NCBI RefSeq assembly: GCF_043195195.1
Contig: NZ_JBAFWT010000006.1
Location: 1-64,000, forward strand
DNA length: 64,000 bases
Source: NCEH01 sp043195195
Lineage (GTDB): Bacteria > Pseudomonadota > Alphaproteobacteria > Rhizobiales > Xanthobacteraceae
Direction: 5' to 3'
Shown here: in pieces, positions 45,382-53,961 of the stretch
Layout of the letters: every line of letters begins with the position of its first letter
Position numbering within the stretch: the stretch's first letter is position 1
Made by a program: the position numbers and the translations under genes
Notes under the pieces: model-generated
Told to the model about the DNA's origin: nothing
The model's database searches: none
Seen by the model: the letters and a program-made list of their open reading frames with translations, nothing else

Positions 45382-45406
45382 CCATAGGCTCCATGCCTAT
45401 GGGTTT
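45382..45406 (+). terminator. Possible terminator in the dinB/ruvX convergent gap
   Basis: CCATAGGC (45382-45389), loop TCCAT, GCCTATGG (45395-45402), then GTTT. An 8-bp stem with only a short T-run, between two convergent genes. Weak but plausible. Confidence 0.4.
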
Positions 45407-45421
45407 GCCCGGCCTAAAGGA

Positions 45422-45955
45422 CTATTCGGGCAATTCCTCGTCCGGCTCATTTTCCGCCGCGATACGGTCGAGGAAGTCGAGCGCCCCCTGGAGGATGAAG
45501 GCGGCGGCGTGCTGGTCGATCACCAGCGCCCGCTTGGCCCGGCTCGCATCCGCCGCGATCAGCGCGCGCTCGACGGCAGCGGTGGACAGGCGCTCATCCC
45601 ACAGGCCGATGGGCCGCTGGCTGATGCGGGCAAAATTGCGGGCGAAGGTCCGGCTCGCCTGCGCGCGCGGCCCCTCGCTGCCGTCCATGTTGAGCGGAAG
45701 ACCAAGAATGAAGGCGACCGCATTGCGCTCCTTCGCCAGGGCGACAAGGCGGGCGGCATCGGCGGTAAACTTGGTGCGCCAGACGGTTTCGACCACAGTG
45801 GCCAAACGCCGGTCGGGATCACAGCTCGCTACGCCGATGGTCTTGGTGCCGAGATCGAGCCCAATGAGCGTGCCGCGCGGCGGCAAGATGCCAACGAGGG
45901 CGGCGAGCGGCAGGATGGGCGCGGGTGGCGAGGGGGCAGGCTGATCCTTGCTCAT
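45422..45955 (-). CDS. ruvX: Putative pre-16S rRNA nuclease / Holliday junction resolvase-like YqgF
   Basis: RNase H-like fold protein that trims pre-16S rRNA 5' ends. From ATG 45955, 177 residues, with GLDLGTKTIGVA, LGLPLNMDGSEGPRA, WDERLSTAAVE and DQHAAAFILQG. A Pro-rich N-terminal segment of ~30 residues precedes the domain. Further upstream Mets at 45970 and 46048 are possible starts. It is divergent from the MBL hydrolase. Confidence 0.9.
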   Translation of the reverse strand: MSKDQPAPSPPAPILPLAALVGILPPRGTLIGLDLGTKTIGVASCDPDRRLATVVETVWRTKFTADAARLVALAKERNAVAFILGLPLNMDGSEGPRAQASRTFARNFARISQRPIGLWDERLSTAAVERALIAADASRAKRALVIDQHAAAFILQGALDFLDRIAAENEPDEELPE

Positions 45956-46180
45956 GCCCTTCGCTAGCATGGGTGCGCCGTGCCCGCCACAGGCCACAGG
46001 TGCCGCGGCGATCGCGTTGCTGAAAGGCACGAGTTTGGCGATACTCACCCCAGTTCCGGAGCCTGGGCATCTGGCATTTTTGAAGTGCCGTGAGCATGTA
46101 CCGGGCCTCAGCGTCCCTGCTCCACGGCTCCGGGTGCAGTATCCGTCCTAGCCGCGGACCGACTCTTTAAGGGCCATTTC

Positions 46181-46891
46181 ATGAAAATCACCTGGTTTGG
46201 ACACGCCGCCTTTCGCCTGGAATTCGCCAGTAAAGTCGTCCTGATCGATCCTTTTTTCACCGGCAATCCCGCCTTCTCGGCAGGGCGCGCAAATGCGGTA
46301 CAAGGCGTCACCCACATTCTGCTGACCCACGGTCACGGCGATCACATCGGCGATACGGTCGAAATCGTGAAGGAGGCGGAGGCAAGCCATCGCTCCGTGC
46401 CGGTGGTGTGCAATCCGGAGATCGCCGGTTTCCTTGGCGCGCAGGGCCTGACCAACCTCGAAATGATGAATACCGGCGGCACTATCGACCTCGGAGGCTT
46501 CACGGTGACCATGGTGCGGGCTGATCATTCCTCGGGTGGCGGCGGTGGAAACCCCACCTATCTCGGTAATCCCACAGGACTGATCGTGAAAGCCGCAGGC
46601 CAGCCTACGGTGTGGCACCTCGGGGATACCGATATTTTCTCCGACATGGCCCTGCTGAGCGAGATCCACAAGCCGAAGATCGCCTTTGTTCCGATTGGCG
46701 ACCGCTTCACCATGGGCCCCGAGACCGCTGCACTGGCGGTAAAGCGCTTCCTGAATGTCGAGAGCGTTGTGCCATGCCACTATGGCTCCTTCCCCGTTCT
46801 AGAGAAGGATGCGCATCGCTTCGTTGCGGCGCTGGAAGGGCATTCCACCAAGGTCATCGTGCCGGCCAGTGGCGGCAGCTTCGAGGCCTGA
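46181..46891 (+). CDS. Metallo-beta-lactamase-fold hydrolase, UPF0173 family
   Basis: 236 residues, with the metal-binding THGHGDHIGD motif, VRADHSSG and HLGDTDIFSDMALL. The family's physiological substrate is unknown. ATG 46181 is followed by MKITWFGHAAFRLE, the typical UPF0173 start. Confidence 0.9.
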   Translation: MKITWFGHAAFRLEFASKVVLIDPFFTGNPAFSAGRANAVQGVTHILLTHGHGDHIGDTVEIVKEAEASHRSVPVVCNPEIAGFLGAQGLTNLEMMNTGGTIDLGGFTVTMVRADHSSGGGGGNPTYLGNPTGLIVKAAGQPTVWHLGDTDIFSDMALLSEIHKPKIAFVPIGDRFTMGPETAALAVKRFLNVESVVPCHYGSFPVLEKDAHRFVAALEGHSTKVIVPASGGSFEA

Positions 46892-46947
46892 GCAATCGGG
46901 GGGCAGGGGCCGCGTTGCCCCTGCCCCCTCCCGCGCTATAAAGGGCC

Positions 46948-48792
46948 ATGTCCGCCGCCCTGCCGCTTGAGTCGCTGAAGGTTCCGGCTTCGTCCAAGGA
47001 CCCGCGAGAGATCCTGCGTCATGTCTTCGGATATGAGGCGTTTCGCGGGCCGCAGGCGGAGATCGTCGAGCATGTGTGCGCCGGGGGCGATGCCCTCGTG
47101 CTCATGCCGACCGGCGGCGGAAAATCCTTGTGCTATCAGGTTCCGGCCCTGGTGCGGCCGGGCACCGGCATCGTCATTTCCCCACTCATCGCCTTGATGC
47201 ACGATCAGGTTCAGGCGCTGCGCCAATTGGGCGTGAAGGCTGCTGCGCTGAATTCGTCTCTCCCACCGGGCGAGGCGCGCAAGGTTGAACGGGCTCTCGC
47301 CATGGGTGAACTCGACCTGCTCTATGTGGCACCCGAGCGCCTCTTGACCGACAGCTTCCTGACCCTGCTGCAGGGCGCGCGTATCGCCTTGTTCGCCATC
47401 GACGAAGCCCATTGCGTCTCCCAATGGGGTCATGATTTCCGCCCGGAATATCGCCAGCTAACGCTCTTGCATGAGCGTTTTCCCGGCATTCCCCGCATCG
47501 CGCTAACTGCCACGGCGGATGGGCCCACACGGCGCGAAATCGTCGAGCGGCTGGGCCTGGAGGAAGGACGCGTCTTCCTCTCCAGCTTCGACCGCCCGAA
47601 CATCCGCTATCGCATCGCCGCGAAAGCCAACCCCAAGGCGCAGCTGCGCGCCTTGCTGGATGAGCACGAGGGTGAGGCGGGCATCATCTATTGCATGAGC
47701 CGCGCCAAGGTGGAGGCGACCGCCCAGGCCCTGAGCGATGAAGGGCGGACCGCGCTCGCATATCATGCGGGCCTTGATGCCGAGAGCCGCGCGCGCCACC
47801 AGGACCGCTTCCTGAAGGAAGACGGGATCGTGATGGTGGCGACGGTGGCGTTCGGCATGGGGATCGACAAGCCCGACGTGCGCTTCGTGGTGCATCTCGA
47901 TCTGCCGAAAAGCATTGAGGCCTATTACCAGGAGACGGGCCGGGCCGGGCGAGATGGCCTGCCCTCCGAGGCACTGCTGCTGTACGGCGTGGAGGATGTG
48001 GCGAAGCTGATCCAGTTCGTCGAAGCCTCCGATGCGCCCGAGGCCCGCAAACGGGTGGAGCGGCAGAAGCTCGATGCGCTGCTCGGCCTGTGCGAGACAG
48101 CCAATTGCCGACGCCAGGTTCTGCTGTCCTATTTCGAGGAGCAGCTCGACGAGCCGTGCGGCAATTGTGACACCTGTCTTGAGCCGGTGCGCACCTATGA
48201 CGGCACCCAGGCGGTGCAGAAGCTCCTCTCCTGCGTCTATCGCACCGGTGAGCGCTTCGGCGCCGGCCATGTCATCGACGTGCTGGTCGGCGCGACCACT
48301 GAGAAGATCACAAAATTCGGCCATGAGGCGCTAAGCACCTTCGGCATCGGCAAGGAGACTTCGCGGGACGAGTGGCGCGCCATTGTCCGCCAAGTGGTGG
48401 CGCTCGGCCTCTTGCAGGTGGATGTGGAGGGCCATGGCGGCCTGTCATTGTCCGCCGCCTGCCGGCCGGTGCTGCGCGGGGAACGGCGCATCGAGCTGAA
48501 GGTGGAAGCTCGCACCCGGGCGGCGCGGGTCACGGGCGGCGCCCGAGCGCCGAAGGCGGCTTTGTCGGATCCGCACGACGAAAAGCTCTATCAGAAGCTG
48601 AGAGCACTGCGGCTGGAGCTTGCGCGAGCGCAGGGTGTTCCACCCTATGTTATCTTCCACGATACAACTTTGATGGAAATTGCCCGCATGCGCCCCCGGT
48701 CGCTGGCGGCTCTCGGCGACGTGTCAGGCGTCGGCGAAGCCAAGCTGGAGCGTTACGGTACGCAATTCCTGAAGGCGGTGCGGGAAGCTTAA
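46948..48792 (+). CDS. recQ: ATP-dependent DNA helicase RecQ
   Basis: A 3'-5' DNA helicase in recombination repair. 614 residues, with Walker A PTGGGKSLCYQ, DEAH box IDEAHCVSQWGHDFRPEY, and helicase motifs IV-VI ending ETGRAGRDGLP. A four-Cys zinc-binding RQC region (CETANC...CGNCDTC), a winged helix and a C-terminal HRDC domain follow. Length and order are standard. Confidence 0.96.
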   Translation: MSAALPLESLKVPASSKDPREILRHVFGYEAFRGPQAEIVEHVCAGGDALVLMPTGGGKSLCYQVPALVRPGTGIVISPLIALMHDQVQALRQLGVKAAALNSSLPPGEARKVERALAMGELDLLYVAPERLLTDSFLTLLQGARIALFAIDEAHCVSQWGHDFRPEYRQLTLLHERFPGIPRIALTATADGPTRREIVERLGLEEGRVFLSSFDRPNIRYRIAAKANPKAQLRALLDEHEGEAGIIYCMSRAKVEATAQALSDEGRTALAYHAGLDAESRARHQDRFLKEDGIVMVATVAFGMGIDKPDVRFVVHLDLPKSIEAYYQETGRAGRDGLPSEALLLYGVEDVAKLIQFVEASDAPEARKRVERQKLDALLGLCETANCRRQVLLSYFEEQLDEPCGNCDTCLEPVRTYDGTQAVQKLLSCVYRTGERFGAGHVIDVLVGATTEKITKFGHEALSTFGIGKETSRDEWRAIVRQVVALGLLQVDVEGHGGLSLSAACRPVLRGERRIELKVEARTRAARVTGGARAPKAALSDPHDEKLYQKLRALRLELARAQGVPPYVIFHDTTLMEIARMRPRSLAALGDVSGVGEAKLERYGTQFLKAVREA

Positions 48793-48997
48793 CGACACGC
48801 AGGCGCGTGAAATCGCGCCGCTTGCCATACCGCCATTGCCTCGCAATTCGCCGGCTTGCTATAGCGGCGGGGAAGCCGGGCGCGGCGATGCGGAAAATTG
48901 CAGCGTTCGCGCTCGGAACATGCTTCAACCGCTTGCGGTTGAGCCATTTGTTGGCGTCGCGCGTGGAAACGGGCGCGGTGCGTGCTGGGAGCAGTCC

Positions 48998-49285
48998 ATG
49001 TCCGTCGATCAGGCGACCGTCCGAAGGGTTGCGCATCTGGCGCGCATCTCGGTCCGCGAGGAGGAACTCGCGCCGCTTCAGGAGGAGTTGAACGCCATCC
49101 TCGCTTTCGTCGAGCAATTATCGGAGCTTGACGTCTCCGGCATCGAGCCGATGAGCGGCGTGATCCCGCTTAATCTGCCTCTGCGCGAGGATGTGGTGAC
49201 CGACGGGCATTATCCCGAAAAGATCCTGGCCAATGCCCCCGAGGCCGAGGGTGGCTTCTTTACCGTGCCGAAGGTGGTGGAATGA
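48998..49285 (+). CDS. gatC: Asp-tRNA(Asn)/Glu-tRNA(Gln) amidotransferase subunit C
   Basis: 95 residues with VRRVAHLARISV and FVEQLSELDVSGIEPM, the GatC pattern. It stabilises GatAB, which amidates Glu-tRNA(Gln) or Asp-tRNA(Asn). ATG 48998 is preferred over the longer frame. The ATGA overlap with gatA (49282) means coupling. gatB is 10 kb away. Confidence 0.95.
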   Translation: MSVDQATVRRVAHLARISVREEELAPLQEELNAILAFVEQLSELDVSGIEPMSGVIPLNLPLREDVVTDGHYPEKILANAPEAEGGFFTVPKVVE

Positions 49286-50766
49286 CCGCACTCAATCAGC
49301 TCACCATCACCGAGGCGCGCGAGAAGCTTGCGCTGCGTGAGTTCACTGCGGTCGAACTGACCCAGTCCTATCTCGATGCCATGGAGAAGGCGCGGGGCCT
49401 CAACGCCTATCTGGAAGAGACGGCCGAGAAGGCGCTCGCAATGGCGGCGGCCAGCGATGCCCGCATCTCCAACAGCGAAGGCGGCGCGCTGGAAGGCATG
49501 CCCATCGGCGTAAAAGACATGTTCTGCACTGACGGCATCGCCACGACTGCCGGATCGAAAATTCTCGAAAACTTTGTCCCGCCCTATGAATCCACGGTGA
49601 CCTCGCAGCTCTGGCGCGACGGGGCGGTGATGCTCGGGAAGCTCAACAACGACGAATTCGCCATGGGTTCGTCCAACGAGACCTCGGCGTATGGACCCGT
49701 CATCTCGCCGTGGCGCCGCGAGGGCGACACGACCCCCCTGGTGCCGGGCGGCTCCTCCGGCGGCTCGGCGGCGGCGGTGGCGGCGTTCCTGTGCGCCGGG
49801 GCGACAGGCACCGATACCGGCGGCTCGATCCGCCAGCCGGCCGCATTTACCGGCACTGTGGGAATCAAGCCCACCTACGGGCGTTGCTCGCGCTGGGGCA
49901 TCGTTGCCTATGCCTCCTCGCTCGACCAAGCGGGTCCGTTCGCGCGCTCCGTGAACGATGCAGCCCTATTGCTGGGCTCCATGGCCGGTTACGATTCCAA
50001 GGATTCCACCAGCGTCGACCTGCGGGTTCCAAATTACGAGGATGCCGTGGGCGCCTCGGTGAAAGGGAAGCGCATCGGCATTCCCCGCGAGTACCGGGTG
50101 GAGGGCATGTCGCCGGAGATCATCGAGCTGTGGGAGCAGGGCGCAGACATGCTGCGCGATGCGGGTGCCGAGGTGGTCGATATCTCCTTGCCCCACACCC
50201 GCTACGCGTTGCCGGCCTATTATATCGTCGCCCCGGCAGAAGCCTCCTCCAACCTCGCGCGCTATGACGGCGTGCGCTACGGGCTTCGGGTTCCCGGCCG
50301 TGATATCGCTGAGATGTACGAGAACACGCGCGCCGCCGGCTTTGGGCCGGAGGTGCGCCGCCGCATCATGATCGGCACCTATGTGCTTTCCGCCGGCTAT
50401 TATGACGCTTACTACCTCAGGGCGCAGAAAGTACGCAGCCTCATAAAGCGCGACTTCGACGATATCTTCGCGCAGGGAGTCGATGCTGTGCTGACCCCAA
50501 CTACTCCCTCGCCCGCCTTCGGTATCGGCGAGAAGAGCAAGGCCGATCCGGTCGAGATGTATCTCAACGACGTGTTCACCGTGACGGTGAACCTGGCCGG
50601 CCTGCCGGGAATTTCCGTTCCCGCCGGATTCTCCGCCGACGGTTTGCCGCTGGGCCTGCAGATGATCGGCCGCCCGTTCGAGGAGGAGACCTTGTTCTCT
50701 CTCGCCCAGGTGATCGAGGACGCGGCAGGCCGCATCCCCGTGGAAGACCTGTGGTGGGCCAAATGA
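49282..50766 (+). CDS. gatA: Asp-tRNA(Asn)/Glu-tRNA(Gln) amidotransferase subunit A
   Basis: The 494-residue amidase-signature glutaminase subunit. The Lys-cisSer-Ser triad motifs are present: PIGVKDMFCTDG, PGGSSGGSAAAVAA and TGTDTGGSIRQPA. It generates ammonia for the kinase/transfer step carried by GatB. Overlaps gatC and the chorismate mutase gene. Confidence 0.97.
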   Translation: MTALNQLTITEAREKLALREFTAVELTQSYLDAMEKARGLNAYLEETAEKALAMAAASDARISNSEGGALEGMPIGVKDMFCTDGIATTAGSKILENFVPPYESTVTSQLWRDGAVMLGKLNNDEFAMGSSNETSAYGPVISPWRREGDTTPLVPGGSSGGSAAAVAAFLCAGATGTDTGGSIRQPAAFTGTVGIKPTYGRCSRWGIVAYASSLDQAGPFARSVNDAALLLGSMAGYDSKDSTSVDLRVPNYEDAVGASVKGKRIGIPREYRVEGMSPEIIELWEQGADMLRDAGAEVVDISLPHTRYALPAYYIVAPAEASSNLARYDGVRYGLRVPGRDIAEMYENTRAAGFGPEVRRRIMIGTYVLSAGYYDAYYLRAQKVRSLIKRDFDDIFAQGVDAVLTPTTPSPAFGIGEKSKADPVEMYLNDVFTVTVNLAGLPGISVPAGFSADGLPLGLQMIGRPFEEETLFSLAQVIEDAAGRIPVEDLWWAK

Positions 50767-51071
50767 GCGGCGCGCGGCCGCGGGGGCGACCGGGCGTTCC
50801 CCTCGCCCTCGCCGACGCGCGCGACGCCATCGATGCCATCGACGACCAGATCGTCGATCTGCTGGTGCAGCGCCTCGCCGTGGTCAAAAATGTGGTGGGC
50901 ATCAAGGAGCGGGAGGGAATCGCCGCCCTCCTGCCGGACCGCGTGGAAGAAGTGGTGGAGCGCGTGGGCCTGCGCGCTGCTGCCGCCGGACTGCCGCCGG
51001 ATCTCACCGAACGCTTGTGGCGCGACCTTATCGAGTGGACGGTCGCCTACGAGGACAAACATCTCGGCTGA
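50763..51071 (+). CDS. Chorismate mutase type II
   Basis: Rearranges chorismate to prephenate on the Phe/Tyr branch. 102 residues of AroQ-type all-helical fold with DAIDAIDDQIVDLLVQRLAVV, KEREGIAALLPDR and a C-terminal helix. The isochorismate pyruvate-lyase subtype cannot be excluded. It is coupled by ATGA to gatA. A spacer of 157 bases with AT-rich sequence follows before folD. Confidence 0.88.
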   Translation: MSGARPRGRPGVPLALADARDAIDAIDDQIVDLLVQRLAVVKNVVGIKEREGIAALLPDRVEEVVERVGLRAAAAGLPPDLTERLWRDLIEWTVAYEDKHLG

Positions 51072-51086
51072 ATTGTGCGGCAACCT

Positions 51087-51126
51087 TGCATATTTTCTCT
51101 TTACGAAACTTTTTATCCCTATAAGA
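51087..51126 (+). promoter_or_regulatory. AT-rich promoter-like region upstream of folD
   Basis: TTGCAT (51087-51092) could be a -35, with TTTTTA/TTTTAT (51111-51117) or TATAAG (51121-51126) as the -10. Spacing is 18-19 bp for the first pair and larger for the other. The AT content stands out from its surroundings, about 105-140 bases before the folD start. Confidence 0.3.
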
Positions 51127-51228
51127 CATGAGCTGCACGTTTGGGCGGGTCCGTGCGGATTTGTCTTGAAGGGCGGGCGATATCTGCCCGACAAGGCACC
51201 GCATAAAGCCAGGCCGCGTTCGCAGGGG

Positions 51229-52107
51229 ATGATCGTGATCGAGACCAAGCCTATCGATGGAAAGGCATTCGCCGCAGACCTGCGCGCCCGCATCGCCGTC
51301 GAGGTCGCGGACCTCCAGTCCCGTACTGGTTTAAAACCGGGTCTCGCCGTCGTGCTGGTGGGGGAAGATCCCGCAAGCCAAGTCTATGTGCGAAACAAGG
51401 CCGCCCAGACGGCCGAAGCCGGTATGGCCTCGTTCGAGTTCAAACTGCCGGTCGAGACCTGTGAGGCTGATCTGCTGGGCCTGGTGGCCACGCTCAACGC
51501 TGATCCGGCGGTGCACGGCATTCTCGTGCAATTGCCGCTGCCTGCTCATATCGACACCAACAAGGTGCTCTCGACCGTCGATCCTGCCAAAGATGTCGAT
51601 GGCTTCCACGTGGTGAATGCCGGCCGCCTCGCGGTCGGACTTGACGCATTGGTGCCATGCACGCCTCTTGGCTGCGTCATGCTGCTGAAGCATCATCTCG
51701 GGAACCTTTCGGGCCTGAAGGCCGTCGTGGTCGGGCGTTCCAACATCGTCGGCAAGCCGGCGGCGCAATTGCTGCTGCGGGAGGATTGCACGGTCACCAT
51801 CGCCCACTCCCGCACGCGTGACCTGCCCGGCGAGTGCCGTTCCGCAGATATCCTCGTCGCCGCGGTGGGCCGCCCGGAAATGGTGCGGGGCGACTGGATC
51901 AAACCGGGCGCCACGGTCATCGACGTCGGCATCAATCGCGTCCCAAAGGGAGACGGCAAGACCCGCCTCGTAGGGGATGTGGCATATCAGGAGGCGCAGG
52001 GCATTGCGGGACTGATCACGCCGGTTCCGGGCGGCGTCGGCCCCATGACTATCGCTTGCCTGCTCCAGAACACGCTGACAGCTGCCAAACGGCAGCACGG
52101 CCTGTGA
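51229..52107 (+). CDS. folD: Bifunctional methylene-H4F dehydrogenase / methenyl-H4F cyclohydrolase
   Basis: Interconverts methylene- and formyl-tetrahydrofolate. 292 residues, with GEDPASQVYVRNK, the Rossmann segment VVGRSNIVGKPAAQLL and PVPGGVGPMT. ATG 51229 gives a normal N-terminus; the longer frame overlaps the chorismate mutase. Lying 158 bases ahead of the PCD-fhc genes, it links the H4F and H4MPT arms of C1 metabolism. Confidence 0.96.
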   Translation: MIVIETKPIDGKAFAADLRARIAVEVADLQSRTGLKPGLAVVLVGEDPASQVYVRNKAAQTAEAGMASFEFKLPVETCEADLLGLVATLNADPAVHGILVQLPLPAHIDTNKVLSTVDPAKDVDGFHVVNAGRLAVGLDALVPCTPLGCVMLLKHHLGNLSGLKAVVVGRSNIVGKPAAQLLLREDCTVTIAHSRTRDLPGECRSADILVAAVGRPEMVRGDWIKPGATVIDVGINRVPKGDGKTRLVGDVAYQEAQGIAGLITPVPGGVGPMTIACLLQNTLTAAKRQHGL

Positions 52108-52265
52108 AAGTGAACCGGACCGGGCTTGCGCCCGTGCCGGAAGATGTTAGCTCTATTCCCAAGAATGGACGCATGGCCCGGAACACAACCGGAGCACTGC
52201 AACGACAAGCGGGGAACCGCCGCAGCGTCTTGAACGGGATACCCCGCTGAAGGAGGCGCGCGACC

Positions 52266-52646
52266 ATGCCTGTCGATCGCAAGACCATCTATTCTCAAGA
52301 CGAAATCACGCGCCGCCTCACCGAAGAGCTGCCCCAGTGGCGGCTGGAGGAGGGCTGGATCCGCCGCACCTACCGCACCAATAGCTGGAAGGGCACGCTG
52401 ATGGTTATCAATACCATCGGCCATCTCGCCGAGGCGGCCTGGCACCATCCCGATCTCACCGCCTCCTATGCCTGGGTCGAGGTACGTCTCATGTCCCACG
52501 ATGCAAAGGGCATCACCGCCCGTGACTTCGCCTTGGCGAAGAAAATCGAGGACGTGGTGCTGTGGCAGCCGGGGGCCGAAGAGGGTGGGCCGCTCGCGGG
52601 CACGCCAAGGGACGACCTGCGCTTCGCTTATGTCAAATATGACTGA
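52266..52646 (+). CDS. Pterin-4a-carbinolamine dehydratase family protein
   Basis: 126 residues of the DcoH/PhhB family. The catalytic His cluster lies in EAAWHHPDL, followed by VEVRLMSHDAKGITARDFALAKKIE. It dehydrates hydroxy-tetrahydropterins or acts in pterin metabolism. In H4MPT-using methylotrophs such a gene often accompanies fhc genes. Overlap of 8 bases with fhcB supports a linked role, but the actual substrate is inferred. Confidence 0.88.
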   Translation: MPVDRKTIYSQDEITRRLTEELPQWRLEEGWIRRTYRTNSWKGTLMVINTIGHLAEAAWHHPDLTASYAWVEVRLMSHDAKGITARDFALAKKIEDVVLWQPGAEEGGPLAGTPRDDLRFAYVKYD

Positions 52647-53961
52647 TCCAGCCATGGAGACGGGAAAAGCGCGCACGGTGAAAGACCTCGTCTGTGGCTT
52701 CTGCGGCCTTGGTTGCGATGATCTGGTGGTGAGCGTCGAGGGCCGGGCCGTGCGGCCGCGCAGTGCCTGTCCCGAGGCTGCGGCCCTGCTTCGGCGCTCG
52801 GGCGGCATTCCGCCCGTTCCACGTGTTGGTGGCCGTGAGACGGATCTGCACGAGGCATCGGCCGTGGCCGCCGCGCTTCTGTCCGCGAGCAGGTCAGCCG
52901 TCTTCTCCGGCCTCGGCGCGGATGTTGACGGGCTGCGCGGCATTTTCAACCTCGCCATGCGCTTCGGCGCAAGCTTCGACCATGCCGCATCAGTCGGCCT
53001 GTTCCGCAATCTCGAAACCCTCCAGCGGCGTGGCTGGATCGCAACGACGCTGGCGGAAATTCGCAATCGTTGCGACCTGCTGGTGGTCGTGGGCGACGAC
53101 CCGACACATGACTTCTCGCGCTTTTTCGAGCGTGCCCTCCCAGCGCGTCCCAGCGAGGCAACCTCCGCTGACGAGGCTCCCTTGTTCATCGCCGGGGCCA
53201 CTTCGCGCCGTATTGTCTTCCTTGGTGAGCTGGCCGGCCCGATGGCGCGAGCGTCGCTTACGGCGCATGGGGCCTCGCACATTCCCGTACCTGCCGCTTT
53301 GCTTGCTGATGCCGTTGCAGCGCTGAACGCCTTCGTGGACGGGCGCCCTGCGACGACCCTGGCCGGTGCGTTCGACGGCGCGTTGGGCGCAGCGCTCAGT
53401 GAACTGGCCGGAGCCCTGAAGAGCGCACGCTATGGCGTGCTGACATGGAATGCAGCTCGCCTGGAGCCGGTCGAGGCTGAGCGCACCATTTTCCATGCCG
53501 CCGCAATCGTCGCACGGTTGAACCAGACCACCCGTGCCGCGGTCTTCCCGCTCGGCGGGCGGGACAATCTCATCGGGGCCCACCAAGTTGCACTGTGGCG
53601 GTTCGGCTATCCGCTGCGCACGCTGGTTGCGGCGGGCGAAGCCCAGCACGAACCAAGCCTTTACGCCACGTCTCAAGCTGCGCGCGATGGCGACCTGCTG
53701 CTGCATGTCAGCGCCTTTCGCCCCGATCCGCCAGCCGCGTTCAGCGGCGGCCCGGTGATCGCGCTTTCTCATCCCGAAACCGAGTTCGAGCGAGAACCGG
53801 ACGTCTTCATCCCCGTGGGCACGCCCGGCATCGACCATGCAGGCCAAGTGTTCCGCATGGACAGCGTGGTGTGTCTGCCGCTGGAAAAGCTCCGAGAGGC
53901 CGGCTTGCCGAGCGTGGCGCAAGCGGCCCGGGCGATCCTGCAATCGGGGAGGTCGGCATGA
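52639..53961 (+). CDS. fhcB: Formyltransferase/hydrolase complex subunit B
   Basis: Homologue of formylmethanofuran dehydrogenase subunit B, here the molybdopterin-free Fhc version. 440 residues, with the N-terminal CGFCGLGCDD motif and family-typical VGDDPTHDFSRFF and PLGGRDNLIGAHQV. Within the Fhc complex it assembles with A, C and D to convert formyl-H4MPT to formate. ATG 52639 overlaps the PCD gene by 8 bases, and ATG 52654 is an alternative. It is joined to fhcA by ATGA. Confidence 0.92.
   Translation: MTDPAMETGKARTVKDLVCGFCGLGCDDLVVSVEGRAVRPRSACPEAAALLRRSGGIPPVPRVGGRETDLHEASAVAAALLSASRSAVFSGLGADVDGLRGIFNLAMRFGASFDHAASVGLFRNLETLQRRGWIATTLAEIRNRCDLLVVVGDDPTHDFSRFFERALPARPSEATSADEAPLFIAGATSRRIVFLGELAGPMARASLTAHGASHIPVPAALLADAVAALNAFVDGRPATTLAGAFDGALGAALSELAGALKSARYGVLTWNAARLEPVEAERTIFHAAAIVARLNQTTRAAVFPLGGRDNLIGAHQVALWRFGYPLRTLVAAGEAQHEPSLYATSQAARDGDLLLHVSAFRPDPPAAFSGGPVIALSHPETEFEREPDVFIPVGTPGIDHAGQVFRMDSVVCLPLEKLREAGLPSVAQAARAILQSGRSA

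Noticed and set aside
45285..45420. Small RNA or SRP RNA in the dinB/ruvX gap
   Set aside because: No conserved SRP or 6S core could be recognised, only one short hairpin.
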